The notes under the pieces were generated by a model, which was not told the origin of the DNA, made no database searches, and was given only the letters and a program-made list of their open reading frames with translations. The position numbers and the translations under genes are program-made. Shown piece by piece: positions 19,371-32,529 of a stretch of DNA of 64,000 bases. Position 1 is the first letter of the stretch. Each line of letters starts with the position of its first letter. This DNA is from Neoaliturus tenellus (lineage: Eukaryota > Arthropoda > Insecta > Hemiptera > Cicadellidae). The DNA lies in assembly GCA_030545055.2 (NCBI GenBank), contig CM061534.1, positions 28,408,058-28,472,057 of the forward strand. Direction: 5' to 3'.

Positions 19371-20980
19371 AAAAACGGTTGTGGTCAATAGTAGTTTACT
19401 TGAGTCATTTGCATAATCATCACGCTGGAATTTTATAAAAATATAATTCAATTAGTAGTATAAATCTAGTAAGACTACAAAAAATCGCAAAGCGTTAAAT
19501 CTTACTATCATATCCCTCGCAATTTTAATTATTTTGACAGATTCCTATAATTGTTGATTATAGAACTTAACATTTTAAACAAAAATATCATGTTTGAGAT
19601 GTTTTAAATAATTTTTTTATTATTTGTTAATAGTTTTATATTTATATAATCTTTAGTTTGGTAATAGATTTCATGGACCTTTACAAGGCCCCATTATCGC
19701 ACACTCGCATCACATGTATCATAACTGACTCAGCCACAAAGCCGAGATGACAAGTCGAGATACAAAGCTGTGAACTCTAGAGAGGAAATGATAATCACCC
19801 TCTGCCCTGATTGCTGCTTCGTTAAACTTGATTTCATTTTATCTAAAGTCCCAACAAGTTGTGGTATATTATAGGATACAAAATCATACTGGAATAATAG
19901 TCATTTTATTGTTGACAAACAAAGTTAGCTGGCATAATCGTAATGTTGAAAACTAAATAGTTTATTATTTAAGTTGGGTATTTTGGTTGTATATTATTCA
20001 AATCTATGACGGTTAAATCCAATGCCATTAATAATTTATTATTTATAATTTAAAATTTTTAGCATTGGTGTATGAGAAATTAAATTAATATGTTTTAATA
20101 CGTATATTACTGTTATTTTCAGATATTAGGATAATTTAAATTCCCTAGTTACCATACAGTGGAAGGTTTGTATATAAAAATAAAAACTGTAGTAGCTACT
20201 CAAATACTCTACATAATATAAAAATATCAATAAATTTAACACTTGCGATAAATGTAGGCAAATGCATGATCTGAACATTAAAAGCAGAATTTAATTGGTG
20301 AATTTAAATTTAATGATTTATGTTGATTTTTGCAATGTAATTACAAGCCATAAAGATGAAAAAAACTTATATTTTGTAGTCCAAAGGTTAAATTGTTATT
20401 TATACTAGGCATAAACCAAATCGATGTACTTATGTTCAATCATTAGGAAATGGAACAAGATTAGATAAAGATACAGAATTGTTGATAATGGCAAATGATT
20501 ACTTTTGAAGATATTGCGCATTTAAGGTTAATACTCGTATCTCACGTTGCACTGTATACCTTACGGCCTTACATGGTGCTCATTATCATTGTAGGCCTAT
20601 AATTGTTGTATATTTAGTAGTCGCTGTATATTGATTCAGCCGCTAATTACAGACAACTGTCTACACTACCGGGAGCTCTGCAGTGAACTAGATTGCTTTG
20701 TTCATTCTACAATACAAATTCCTGGGCAATTTCTACAATAGCAGTCTGGGTAACAGATATACTCGTAGCTTGGATGAATTTACAAAGACAACATGTATTT
20801 CTTACTAGACGTTCACCATCGTTTAATACTTTACAAATAAAACAAATCATTGTACATGGAAAATATTTTCATAATTAGAGTAATAAGTTTGCTACGTAAG
20901 GAAGTTTCTCTAGCAAAATGTAAAATAGTATTCAGATGAGTTGAAAACCTTTCTCTGCTACCAGTAGTCAAAGAAATTAT
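19371..20980. other. AT-rich host DNA, nothing recognised
   Basis: No supported gene. Short frames such as the one near 20693-20878 have no recognisable features. Confidence 0.55.
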
Positions 20981-20989
20981 TAAAATATT

Positions 20990-23075
20990 ACTCTTAAGGG
21001 GGAGAACAAGGACCTATCACGTTGATCTGGTGAACCAAAACTGGTACAATGAAAGCCTAAAGAAAAGTAGAGATTTAATGTTAGCATACCACACAATGTA
21101 TAGACATATTAACAAAGCCTCAAACAATGTAAAGGCTCAGGCTGCTTTAAACATTTATCTTGAAATGAAAACTAATTGTAGAAAAGAACTAGTTTCAGCA
21201 AAGAAAAATGCCTGTGAAAGTTATACCCAAAACAATTCGAACAAATGTAAAGCCGCTTGGGACATCATAACATAAGAAAATACTACCAAACGCACATCTG
21301 ATGACAATCTTGACCCAGGAGCACTCTCCAGATATTTAATAGACTCTGTTGAAGAACTCACTAAATCTACATCCACAAGTACATGTTTTAGGCCTATTCC
21401 AGCGGAGGACCTACTGAACACCACTTCTCCTTATGGAAATACACACTTTACATGGACGCCCACCACACCCTCTCAGGTAATTGGCACAGTTTCAAATTTT
21501 TCAAACTCAAAATCAATGGATCATTATTGGCTATCAAACTTTGTTGTAAAGAAAGCCATACACTTGATTAGTACACCCCTTGCTTTTATTTTCAATACGT
21601 GTTTACGTGCAGGATATTTTCCTGATCTGTTAAAGATTTCTAAAATTATTCGTTTCTCCAAAAACGGGGACAAATCTTCCTGTCAGAACTATCGGCCAAT
21701 TTCTGTTGTTCCAATATTTTCTAAAGTTTTTGAATCTTTGATGTTGAAACAACTGAATAGCTTTTTGAATCACAAAATATTCTATCAGACTCTCAATATG
21801 GCTTTAGATCTGGGAGATCCACTTCTATGGCCATTTATAAAATTAATCGATCAATTCTAAACTCTTTTAAAAACAGGGAGTCAGTTTTAATGTTGTTATT
21901 TGATCTCCCTAAGGGCTTTGATTGCTTTTCTTTTGACATTTTGTTGAAGAAATTGCAATATTATGGATTAAAACATGGCACAATTCACATTTTCATATCT
22001 TATTTAAGCAACATATTGCAGTATGTTAGTATCAAGGTATGTTAGTACCTCGTCACATCACTCATATAAGCAGGGGTTGCACAGGGTTCAGTCCTGGGCC
22101 CTTTTCACTTCATTATTGCAATTAATGATCTTCCTCGGAATTTACCTGTTGAATCTGTGATATATGCCGATGATACAACTATTTTTGCATTTAATAAAGA
22201 CCGAAATGTTCTCTCACAAGAGATTCTGCATGCTCAAACACTTGTATTAAAATGGTTTTCCGCAAACAAGCTCGTTTGCGATGAAGCCAAGGCCCAAACT
22301 ATAAATACTTCGTATAAATTCTCTTGCGTTTAAACAACCAGAGCAATCAGTAAGGCTTCTAGGTTTTCATCTTGATAGTAGAATTTTGGAAATTTCATAT
22401 TGGCCAATTCAGTAAAAAACTTTCTGGGGTAATTTATCTCTTTTGGAAATTAAAGCAACTTGTAATCCTGAATATTTAAGATTAGCCTACTTTGGTTTCT
22501 TTCAGCCCCACATCCAGTATGGTATCACTACATGGAGTCACTCCTCTCATACTCATAAAATTCTCCTTCCTCAAAAGAAAATCATCTGTACTATGGCAGG
22601 GGCTGGCCCTGTGGGGCACTGCAAACCTCTTTTGATCAGATTTCGTATACTCACCATCTTCAATTTGTACATTATTGACATTTTAATTTACACCAAAACT
22701 AATTTACATAATTTTCACACCTAGCAGGACACTCTCTCACACAATACCAGAAGTAGTAAAACGCTTGAAATTCCACAACACAGGCTGGCAATCACAGGTA
22801 ATTCTTTTTTACTCCATTGCATAGAATTTTATAATAAGTTGCCTGAAACTATGCAAAACGAAGAGAATTGAATAAATTAAAGAATAAAATGTCAACTTGG
22901 CTCATTAACCATCCTCTTTATTCTATAAGAGTTTTTGGACTAAAAAATTACAAATGCTTTGGAACGATAGCCTCTCTTAGATCTTTAGCTTTAAGTTTTT
23001 CTGACTATGCCTCTTTCATGTCATTGTACTGATCAACGGCAATAAAGATTCTTGATTCCTGATTCTTGATCTCGT
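20990..23075 (+). mobile_element. Decayed Jockey/CR1-like non-LTR retrotransposon
   Basis: Fragments in several frames give the order expected of a reverse-transcriptase ORF: linker (WYNESLKKSRDLMLAYH, 21030-21275), fingers (NYRPISVVPIFSKVFESL, about 21690), palm motif A (FDLPKGFDCFSFDILLKKL, about 21900), GVAQGSVLGP (about 22075), catalytic YADDT (about 22165) and a thumb remnant with QPHIQYGITTWS (about 22505). It ends in AATAAAGATTCTTGATTCC with heptamer-like repeats, a typical non-LTR tail. Many frameshifts and stops. Confidence 0.85.
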
Positions 23076-25391
23076 GGTCTTCAGAAATTACCAATAGTTT
23101 AGAAATGCAAAGTTCATATTCTACAGTGAATTTTTCATACATAATCCAATTCCTCAGACTGTTCGTTGACAGATTTTCAATTGACCAAGGCCTGACCATC
23201 GCTAGCTGTTCGCTTACAAAGTTTTGACAATATTTATACAAAAAGAACACCAATATAAGCCATGTAAATGGTAAACAAATTGTAATATCAGGTTCATTTT
23301 TAGTTATTCACATTTTGATGCTTTAAGTAACAGCTTATAACATAAAAACCTGCTTCTTTATTGAAGAGAATGAATCGTTATAACTACTGAGTTTTCTGAG
23401 AGCTTTGATAATAGAGTAAGTATACCAGTACCTCATTTATTACGGTTCAACAAAAGAAATGACAATGAAGCTGTTTTGACCGTAGATTCTGTTTGTTATA
23501 AATATTTCAGTCCTTCAGAAAGATTTGTATATTTCCAAAGTTTTACAATATTGAGTCTTCAAATATAAAAATAATAAGAAAGTGTTTCAAACAACATAAT
23601 GTTGCATCAAAGATTGTAGGCATTATGGAGCGAATTGTCACAAGAAAACCATATTGAATTTGTTGAATAAACAAAATAACTCAATATATAATAGAAATAA
23701 ATATGTTTTTCTTGAATAAAATATTGTATAAGTATTTTTAATTATCAATACAGTTTCAATTGCATGATGCTGTATAAAATTTTATTTAACTTATTTAATA
23801 GTTTGCGGCAGAAAGTGTAGGCATTTTGTGGCATTTTATAAATTATAGAAATATAAAATTTAACAAAAAATATTAAAATATAATCATTATTTTGCTCAAA
23901 ATATTGTATTAATGTGAGTTAATTATTAGCTCATTAACCTTGTATCTCATATGTTCCATATTTTAGAATACTAAATGCCATTTGAGAGGGATTCCTACTA
24001 GCTAATTTCGGCCGCCATCAACAAAGGAATGCATTGCATACATTAGGAAATTCTTGGTACCTGGAGGCGGTATTATCTTCATTATGATATATTAACATCT
24101 CAAAATAGAAATAAATTAAAACGTACCTTTGGTAAAGGTAAGAAGTTGTAGGTTTTATTGAATCGTTTTAATATCTTGCAATTGGGGAAGCGTAAAAAAT
24201 AATTTTAGATTAGAATTGAGGTAGACTTTAATTTTAAACCCTGTTTAAATCATGACTTCATATGTATGAAGAGTGTGCGTTTTGGATATTATAGAGCTTC
24301 AATATCATGTTAACAGAAAAATTAAAACGGCAAACTCCGTGATAAAATATTTAAACTACTTCTTTTTATTTCGTTCAAAAATTTAGGTGTTAGGGCCATG
24401 AAATTAAAAATAATTTAGAAGTATTTCAAGTTTGCAAATAATTTCCTACGACTGCGATAGAAATTATAACGGCCACCCTGCATTGTGGAACTTTTATTAA
24501 CTTTGCCGCAAGATTCCTATTAATGCAAAACTAATTTAAGAAAGGTACAAAATTCGTTAAAAATTAATCATGTTTACCACAGTTTGAGACATTAATGTTT
24601 CCTGTGGTTTGCTTAATAGTTCAGCCATTAAAGCAACCGTTACTAAGTAACATTAAACATTTTCTTAAGTGGTCGGACATTTTCTATCATTAAAAAGATG
24701 CTTTTTAAATTATTTTTACAATGATACCTGACTGCCATGTTTCGCAGTCCATTTAGAAAAAGTCATATTTATTTAGAGATTTTAAAACCCATGTTAAACT
24801 TGATGGATCTTTCATGAGTTTAATTATTTTGCTAATTGTATTAATGACATGACATAAATATGATATTCTGACATTATTAATAATTTCACAAATTTTCTGT
24901 GTTTTTGTAGTGACATGGACAAATTAAGTAATCACGTAAAAAAATTGTAAAAAATATGTTTTTCCTACCACTGCATGGATATAATCACATTGCCACAGCT
25001 GTAATCCTACGCAAAACAGTTCATTTCCGTTTTCCGGTCCTTTTCCGCTCTAGAGCGGTAATGGAACATTGGCGCACGCTAAATCAAGGTTATTTTAAAT
25101 CTACAATAGGTTAGAACGGTAAAGAAGGTGACGTCACAACACAGACTAGTTTCTATTGGTCAGAAACCACATGAAAATCACCATAATTATTACAAATTAA
25201 TTGTAGTTGCTTTGCTCTGAATCAGCTGATTTCACGGTCAGTATTTTGATAACATTAACTTCCGGTTACACAAGGGATTACGATTTATTACAGTTATTAA
25301 GTTAATGAAGTTAAATTTAAAGTTGATATAATTGTGTACGTTTATTAAATACATTTAATCGGTTGTCATTATGGTGGTAGGAAAAATATTG
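23076..25391. other. AT-rich host DNA, nothing recognised
   Basis: No gene, RNA or repeat that I can support. Confidence 0.55.
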
Positions 25392-25514
25392 TGTGTATTA
25401 CGAGCACAAATAGTCATTGCCGCTCTCGAAATGTTTGGCCGCACTCAGCTGACGCTTCGTGCGGCCAACTACATTCTCGAGCGGCAATGACGTTATTTGC
25501 GCTCTTAATACACA
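25392..25514. repeat. Long imperfect palindrome (hairpin)
   Basis: Arms 25392-25444 and 25459-25514 pair over about 50 bp with few mismatches around a 14-nt spacer; they include TCATTGCCGCTC, TTGGCCGCAC and their complements. The GC-rich hairpin is isolated in AT-rich DNA. It could be a foldback MITE or a transcribed hairpin. Confidence 0.75.
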
Positions 25515-25976
25515 AATAGCTATTTAAGGATAAGTATCCAACACAAATAAACCAGAAATAATCGAAAGTAATTAAATGTCCAGTGACAAGCCGCGCCAGA
25601 TTATATCTATAATGTAAAATATTTATATTTAACGTTACACAATACCACATAAAATTTACTAATTACTAATTAATATTCAATAATAAATAAATAATTTTTA
25701 GTTTTATGAAATATTATTTAAGTATTGACCGAGTTATTAAATGTAAATTTATTTGAATTAATTTTATATTGTGGACAGAACAATACATTTTTTACGTAGT
25801 TTCCGACTCATGCATCTGCCTCTGTCTCACTCCCATATAGTGATAAGATGTAATATCTTTTCATGTTTCCGATGCTAACGATCAAAATCTTTCAATGAAT
25901 AAACGAATTTGGACATTATACAACAACTAAATCACCTTGTGTTTATTTAAGAATGTGTTGTTTTTGTTCCGTTCAG
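25515..25976. other. AT-rich host DNA, nothing recognised
   Basis: Spacer between the palindrome and the minisatellite. Confidence 0.5.
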
Positions 25977-27092
25977 CTGTAGTTTGACGTCTTGTTTTGA
26001 CTCTTGCCTTCTTCCTCTCTCTCAATCCCACCTCGTGATCACTGTAGTTTGACGTCTTGTTTTGACTCTTGCCTTCTTCCTCTCTCTCAATCCCACCTCG
26101 TGATCACTGTAGTTTGACGTCTTGTTTTGACTCTTGCCTTCTTCCTCTCTCTCAATCCCACCTCGTGATCACTGTAGTTTGACGTCCTGTTTTGACTCTT
26201 GCCTTCTTCCTCTCTCTCAATCCCACCTCGTGATCACTGTAGTTTGACGTCCTGTTTTGACTCTTGCCTTCTTCCTCTCTCTCAATCCCACCTCGTGATC
26301 ACTGTAGTTTGACGTCCTGTTTTAGCTCTTGCCTTCTTCCTCTCTCTCAATCCCACCTCGTGATCACTGTAGTTTGACGTCTTGTTTTGACTCTTGCCTT
26401 CTTCCTCTCTCTCAATCCCACCTCGTGATCACTGTAGTTTGACGTCTTGTTTTGACTCTTGCCTTCTTCCTCTCTCTCAATCCCACCTCGTGATCACTGT
26501 AGTTTGACGTCTTGTTTTGACTCTTGCCTTCTTCCTCTCTCTCAATCCCACCTCGTGATCACTGTAGTTTGACGTCTTGTTTTGACTCTTGCCTTCTTCC
26601 TCTCTCTCAATCCCACCTCGTGATCACTGTAGTTTGACGTCCTGTTTTGACTCTTGCCTTCCTCCTCTCTCTCAATCCCACCTCGTGATCACTGTAGTTT
26701 GACGTCTTGTTTTGACTCTTGCCTTCTTCCTCTCTCTCAATCCCACCTCGTGATCACTGTAGTTTGACGTCTTGTTTTGACTCTTGCCTTCTTCCTCTCT
26801 CTCAATCCCACCTCGTGATCACTGTAGTTTGACGTCTTGTTTTGACTCTTGCCTTCTTCCTCTCTCTCAATCCCACCTCGTGATCACTGTAGTTTGACGT
26901 CTTGTTTTGACTCTTGCCTTCTTCCTCTCTCTCAATCCCACCTCGTGATCACTGTAGTTTGACGTCTTGTTTTGACTCTTGCCTTCTTCCTCTCTCTCAA
27001 TCCCACCTCGTGATCACTGTAGTTTGACGTCTTGTTTTGACTCTTGCCTTCTTCCTCTCTCTCAATCCCACCTCGTGATCACTGTAGTTTGA
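25977..27092. repeat. 65-bp minisatellite, 17 copies
   Basis: A 65-bp unit starting CTGTAGTTTGACGTC repeats every 65 bases (25977, 26042 and onward) with only a few single-base variants (CTTG/CCTG near the start, TTTTGACT/TTTTAGCT, one TTCC/CTCC). A pyrimidine-rich half (CTTCTTCCTCTCTCTCAA) gives strong strand asymmetry. Confidence 0.97.
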
Positions 27093-29739
27093 GTGACGGT
27101 ACTTTGTGGAATGTGTCTCTGTTTTACTCCCCCCTTGTGGTTACAAAACTTCCCACAGTTTGGAGGGGGTGTCACGTAAATAAATATCATTTCAGCGGGA
27201 AGCTGTCATTTATTTGGTCGTTCAATATTTATTTTTAATTCCACAAATCGAATTTCTATAATTGAGTATGGGAAGAAAAGTTGTTGAACTAAGCAAGATT
27301 ACGGATGCGGAAAAATCATGTTTTTAAAAAATCCAACAGTCTCACATGATTTAAACACTTTTGCTTCATATTTGATCTTACATTACACTAACTTAGACTA
27401 GAGATCGCCTCCTGGTTAAAATTCAACCAACATTGTTTCAGTTGATCTGGACCAGCTGGACCCAATTAGTTAAAAAACATGTTATAATTGAGTCATTTGT
27501 TCTTCATGATTCGCTAAAATTTATATAACCGTCGTTTAAACTTTAAAGAATCAAATAATTATCCTTCTCCCATAAGATTAACATTGAAACTTTGAAAGCC
27601 TGTAGAGCGTAGCCCCGTGGGCCGATGAGAATTAAAACGTGATTCTGCTCATCTACAGCACAATACCTTTCTAACGGTATGCGCAAATTTCCCATACGAT
27701 GCCCACAAGCTGAGAAAAAAGGAGGAAATGAAACATGTTTGCCTATTAATAATAGATTACTTCAAATAATATATATTTATCAAATATTGGCCTACTATGA
27801 ATGCAAGTAAGTAAAATCATTTATATTTCACTTCTTATCCCTTTATAAAAATATATATTCCATTCAATAAAATATATATATTTTTTCAGCTTCTTATTAT
27901 TAAGTCAAGTAGGCCTTCTTTATTGACTAGCCATATAATATTTAAATTAGTAGAAAACCTAAGTTTTTTTGTTAATATATATAAACAACAAGAATATATT
28001 CAGATCAAAATTAAAATCACATTCATATATAAACTGAAAAAATAATTAAAGTCCTTGTTACTGTTTCGAGTAAAGTTTTATCTTTGGTTAGATCTATGAA
28101 ATCCTTTTTTTCAGAGTCTGCTTACATGATAATTTTATTATATTGTCATATTGTTTTTTTATTTACATTCATTCTTAAAATGGTCATTATTTGAAATACA
28201 TTAGAAGACCCTACATTTTCCAACAACACATTTTTCAACGGAGTACTTAAAATCATAATCGCAATAAATGCCAAATATTTAAAAATGTAGTACGTTTTTA
28301 TAGTCTAAAATAAACTCTGAAGAATAATATGAAGTAAAATCATTATTTTGAATGGAAGAAGCACGTGACAAAACACAACAGAGTCGTTATAACATTTCGG
28401 AGAATGAGACAGAGAGAAGACAGCGTATAATAAAACACAATACAAAGTAACAAAGTAACTTTACTTTGATGCCTACAAAAGTTATCTTTTCTCTTGCTTT
28501 GAATACCTGGTAATATTACCTTTGAAATAACATCAAATTACAATAAAATATTATTTCTTGACAGAAATAATTGAGTACGTGGTGTATGTAAAGTTAATAT
28601 AAATACTTTTTTATATAATATTAGGAAATAAGTACAAACAAGCATTAACATTTTGTAATAATGGTTTGTTAATTATTATACTTAGTTAATTTCACAAGTA
28701 AATCTCATAAGGGCTTTTAATTTCAATCGTTTGTTTGCTTCTAATATCAATAGATAAAGGATGCATTTTAAAGGTTTGTATAATTTTTAAAAGAAATAAT
28801 TATTTAATCCACGTAAGAATGTAATTGATATTTCATAACCGTTTATGGCAGAGGTAGAAATCCCAAGAACGGACTTGGAGTGGAGTCAGTTACGGTACGT
28901 GACTAGGTTGGCTACATCCCCCCCACTCACCCCCACCCACCACCACCCCCCCTCACTACAACGGCCACTGCCCGCCAGCGAGGATACAGATACTTCACAT
29001 CCAGGTAAAGTCTCCTCTGATCACTGCACACCTCTGATTAATATACAGATCTCTTTCAAGAGAATATGAGAGTAATGCAGTGATCATGATGAAGGGAAGC
29101 TAAAATAGTGAATTTACTAATAACGAAAGCAGTCTACTGTGATTCGGAGTGAGATCAATTCAAAGTGCAAATCTAAAATTGATCTTTACCATTAGCACTG
29201 CTTTTTTCACCAATTATGGGTTGTACATTTTCCGTCAAAACCTAAAAACTGATGTTTTTAAATGAATTTATCTCAAATGTATAATGTTCTTGTTTAATTT
29301 TGTTTTCATTCAGGAAAATTACCAATTTTGTAACTCTCAGATTTATTTGTAGCTGACCTTTACAGTAGGTTGTCTGGGTGTACTTAATACAAGGTAGTTT
29401 TGGTATAAATTTTGTTCTTTTTCAAATTTTCAGTAAAATATAAAAAATGTAAATAAAAACTATGCTAATTATCTTTTAAACCGTAGAGCCATTATTGCAA
29501 ATAAGACGGTAATAAATAAAAGAAAGAAGGATAAGATCTTTAATTTGCATTTTTTCTAAAATTTAAAAAATATTTCCTTTGAATGTGTTCTTTGTTTGAA
29601 CAAAACCATTTATATTGCTTATTCATTGACATAACTTGTATGTACCTTCACTTGGTGGGACTTAGACCGTGTTTGCTTACAACACCATCATGGCACCAAA
29701 CATACATACTGAAACCAATAAGTCTAGGGGGGGAAATTT
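27093..29739. other. AT-rich host DNA, nothing firm
   Basis: A 74-codon frame at 28845-29069 includes a possible splice donor CAGGTAAAG near 29003, but no homology or start context supports a gene. Otherwise AT-rich and featureless. Confidence 0.5.
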
Positions 29740-30420
29740 AAAAGTGGCCGATCTGGATGCAATTAGATGTTTACCTTAACTATTTAGGAATTAACAAAAG
29801 ACAAGGCTGGATCGGCAAGGACGCAGCAAGATAATAAGAGCGCGCCCAAACCTTGAAGCAGCTGGGAGCACAAAGCCGGAGGACATTGGACTGCACGACT
29901 TATCGAGGGGGTCCAACCATGGGTGGAAATGTGGCATGGAGAGGTGAACTACTACCTCATGCAGTTCCTGACAGGTCATGGCTATTTCAAATGGTACATA
30001 AACTAGATGGGCAAGACCGGTTCACCGGATTGCATCCACTGCCCGGGAGTTCCTAACGACGCGGAACACACTTTCTTTGGCTGTTCGCTATGGGAAAAGC
30101 CCCGCCTGGAGGCCACTAGTGTTGGGTGTTTCTTATTTGGGTGTTTTTTATTTGTACACGGTCTGTGAAAAGATTATGGACGACGAGGACAAATGAGATT
30201 GTTTATCACATTTCTTCCGGGACATCCTCCTGGAAAATAAAACTGATCTGAACAGCAATGTGGCCCAGATCCTTTGACCGAGGCGACATTTAAGCTTAGC
30301 CTAATATAATATGATAAACAATTCCAGTTAAAAATCTTAAATAATACAGGTTTTTTTTATGGGAGTCCCACACTACAGGCTGGCCACCTGTGTGGGTAAT
30401 TGAATTTTTCCTCCCTCTCC
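29740..30420 (+). mobile_element. Second 3' fragment of the I/R1-like non-LTR retrotransposon
   Basis: Decayed frames read the C-terminal region (FLTGHGYFKW, then a zinc-knuckle-like region followed by AEHTFFGC in a shifted frame, about 29960-30080), and the 3' tail shares CCCACACTACAGGCTGGCCACCTGT with 19310-19350. It extends about 220 bp further 5' than the first copy. An insertion TTGGGTGTTTCTTATTTGG is partly duplicated near 30122-30150. Confidence 0.75.
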
Positions 30421-30620
30421 CTAAAAACAACATACATTTTCTAACAACACCCCATGGCATCAAACGTAAATACTCATTCCTATTGTGTTATGTTTATAGT
30501 AAAGGATAATTAATTCCATTAGAAGTTCGCTAAACACGCAGGTTTGCTGCAACGGTTGTATTATAGTCATAGCACCATTAATTCCCAAACTTTTAAATAG
30601 CATAGACTATTTTGTTACTA
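30421..30620. repeat. Interspersed repeat related to 62330-62720
   Basis: ACATTTTCTAACAACACC, CATGGCATCAAACGTAAATA and ACGCAGGTTTGCTGCAACGG have close matches near 62523-62645. The stretch near 29630-29720 also resembles 62335-62440, which suggests the retrotransposon fragment lies inside an older repeat. Confidence 0.5.
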
Positions 30621-31663
30621 AACATTCCTATCGTTAATAGTAATGTAATATTATAATTGAATAGAAAAATACTAAATTATTTGAATATTATTTAAAAATC
30701 AGCCATTTAACAATTTGATGATGCTATTTATGACCACATTTTAAAATATTACACTCACTAGTATTTAAAAACATTTATATTAACACTATGAACCTAATTG
30801 AAATAACTGAACTGTTATAATCAGCTACTACTGATCACATGTAATGTAACTTATTACCGTATTATCGCCCAGAGACGTGGTCATTTGTGTTGAATAATCA
30901 ATTTCCGTTTTATTGAAAATATCGAACACTAGGAACTAGACAGATGCAGTAGTCACAAACAGTGAATGTCCACGCCACACCAGATAATTATTAATTTTAA
31001 CGAGTTTGAATTCCGCTGGGGGCAATCAAATATTATATTAGCGCAACAATCAGTTGTGGAAAATATTCAGAATTTTCTCACAACGCTACTTAATTTATAC
31101 GTTTTTTACTCTTCCTACGATATTTATATCATGATGTATCCAAATAGTTGTTTGTGGCAACATCATATTGGTTTGATTATAAAGAGTCATATGCAATTAT
31201 GCATGTTATGTAAAACGGTATTAAAATTTAATATAAAACCATATTAAAGTGTCCCTCCCACTATATTGTTCATTATTAAACGTAAAATACATCCAACAAA
31301 GTTAAAAAAATTAGGCCTATATACATGTTTTATAGTATTATATAAATAATGGTTAAATTTAAATTTTCATTTCCAACTCAAGAGTTTAGGGAGCCAAGGA
31401 AGAATAAAATTGATCATTCTTTCATATCCCTAACTCGATTTTTTATTAAAATGGTTTGATTACCGGTATCTATTAAATAAATTGTTTGTGTATAGTATTT
31501 TATACATGACAACTCGGTTTTTCAATTAGTTTTTGTCAATAGATTTCAAATTTTATTTTAGTTTGAAATAAAGCTGATTACATACCACATTGTTGACCAC
31601 AGAACCACGGTGAGCTAATGACGACGTTCCACATATCAATCATCTAATGGAACAACAAACCAG
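30621..31663. other. AT-rich host DNA left of the complete Polinton
   Basis: Nothing supported. Ends at the target-site duplication. Confidence 0.55.
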
Positions 31664-31669
31664 GCCAAG
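31664..31669. other. Target-site duplication GCCAAG, left copy
   Basis: GCCAAG immediately precedes the element start and recurs exactly at 53431-53436. Six base pairs is the length made by Polinton integrases. Confidence 0.95.
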
Positions 31670-31718
31670 AGTAGTGCAAAAGTAAGGCTGCTGGCTCACT
31701 TCAAGGTCACCTGAGCGA

Positions 31719-31877
31719 TGACGTCATCGAGGTCAATGACCCCACCGATGACGTCATCGATGACGTCATCGATGACGTCATCACCAATGACGTCACATCC
31801 ATGACGTCACACCCATGACGTCACAGAAATGACGTGCGGATGACGTCATCACCCCTTACATCACCAAAATGACGTCA
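31719..31877. promoter_or_regulatory. Array of nine CRE/ATF-type sites, left TIR
   Basis: Nine copies of the palindrome TGACGTCA, three of them in a direct TCGATGACGTCA series, occur in 159 bp. TGACGTCA is the consensus site of CREB/ATF bZIP factors. The right repeat has nine as well. A regulatory or replication role is inferred. Confidence 0.75.
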
Positions 31878-31920
31878 TCGATGTCACAAAGGTCAAGGTC
31901 ACGCCGAAACCTAAAATTTT

Positions 31921-32025
31921 TCGGCACTTTTGCGGTTTCTCATCGCAAATTCGCTCCGAATTCTTCAATCGGTTCCATTTGACGACTTGGAGCGAATTTG
32001 CGATGAGAAACAGCAAAAGTGCCGA
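31921..32025. repeat. Hairpin inside the left TIR
   Basis: 31921-31957 and 31989-32025 are 37-bp inverted arms with only a few mismatches (TCGGCACTTTTGC against GCAAAAGTGCCGA, CTCATCGCAAATTCGCTCC against its complement). In the right repeat one arm is altered. Confidence 0.8.
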
Positions 32026-32207
32026 GGAAACTTGAAGTTTGCAACGTGACTCTGCCTAAACCGTCATGTGACACCGCTCGGGTGACCTTGAACTAGCCCA
32101 GCTGCCTTACTTTAGACCAGTACTACAACCGCGATGTGCACCCTACGACAGACACCGAGCGACTGACTGTCCGGCTCTGTGTACTCTAGGTATATCGGCT
32201 TGAGAGA

Positions 32208-32462
32208 CTAAGACTCTAAACTGTCAGGAATGGGAGTAACTAACTGAATTTTGCAAGGAAAAGTCATTTCATCCAATATTCTAAACAAATCCTCATCAGT
32301 AAAACTTACATTAGTCTGTTTGGTATAAAACCTAGGGTGTCCGCGCAACAGTCTTCGCCATTTAGCTAAAGTTGAAACCCGTTTGACTTTGAGTTTGGGA
32401 CAGTGAGCAACTAACAAAGTCTTAACACGGCTAAGTTTCTTACCCAGAGTGTCCCGCGACAT
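32208..32462 (-). CDS. Possible small-protein family gene (84 aa), left end
   Basis: An ATG-initiated frame on the minus strand directly inside the left repeat. The N-terminal half is basic; the C-terminal half has strand-helix-strand (VSFTDEDLFRILDEM then CKIQLVTPI) like the right-end family. It is divergent to the next gene, with GTGGTGGGGGAA motifs between them. Function unknown; coding status plausible but not proven. Confidence 0.5.
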   Translation of the reverse strand: MSRDTLGKKLSRVKTLLVAHCPKLKVKRVSTLAKWRRLLRGHPRFYTKQTNVSFTDEDLFRILDEMTFPCKIQLVTPIPDSLES

Positions 32463-32529
32463 AGCCTCCCCTCACAAAAGTCCGCACAATACTGAGAGAC
32501 TGTTGGTAGCGCATGAGTGAAGGGAAAAG

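Larger units (their letters stand above)
31670..32195 (+). repeat. Left terminal inverted repeat (526 bp)
   Basis: Matches the reverse complement of 52893-53430 almost throughout. The main difference is a segment of about 60 bp (31945-31990), where the left end has a good hairpin arm and the right end a different, longer version. It contains three TCAAGGTCA-type sites (31701, 31893, 32083) and nine TGACGTCA sites. Confidence 0.95.

Noticed and set aside
25977..27092. CRISPR-like regular repeats
   Set aside because: Contiguous tandem units with no unique spacers in eukaryotic DNA.
28845..29069. 74-codon frame with possible splice donor
   Set aside because: Low-complexity Pro/His content and no supporting homology; kept only as a remark.
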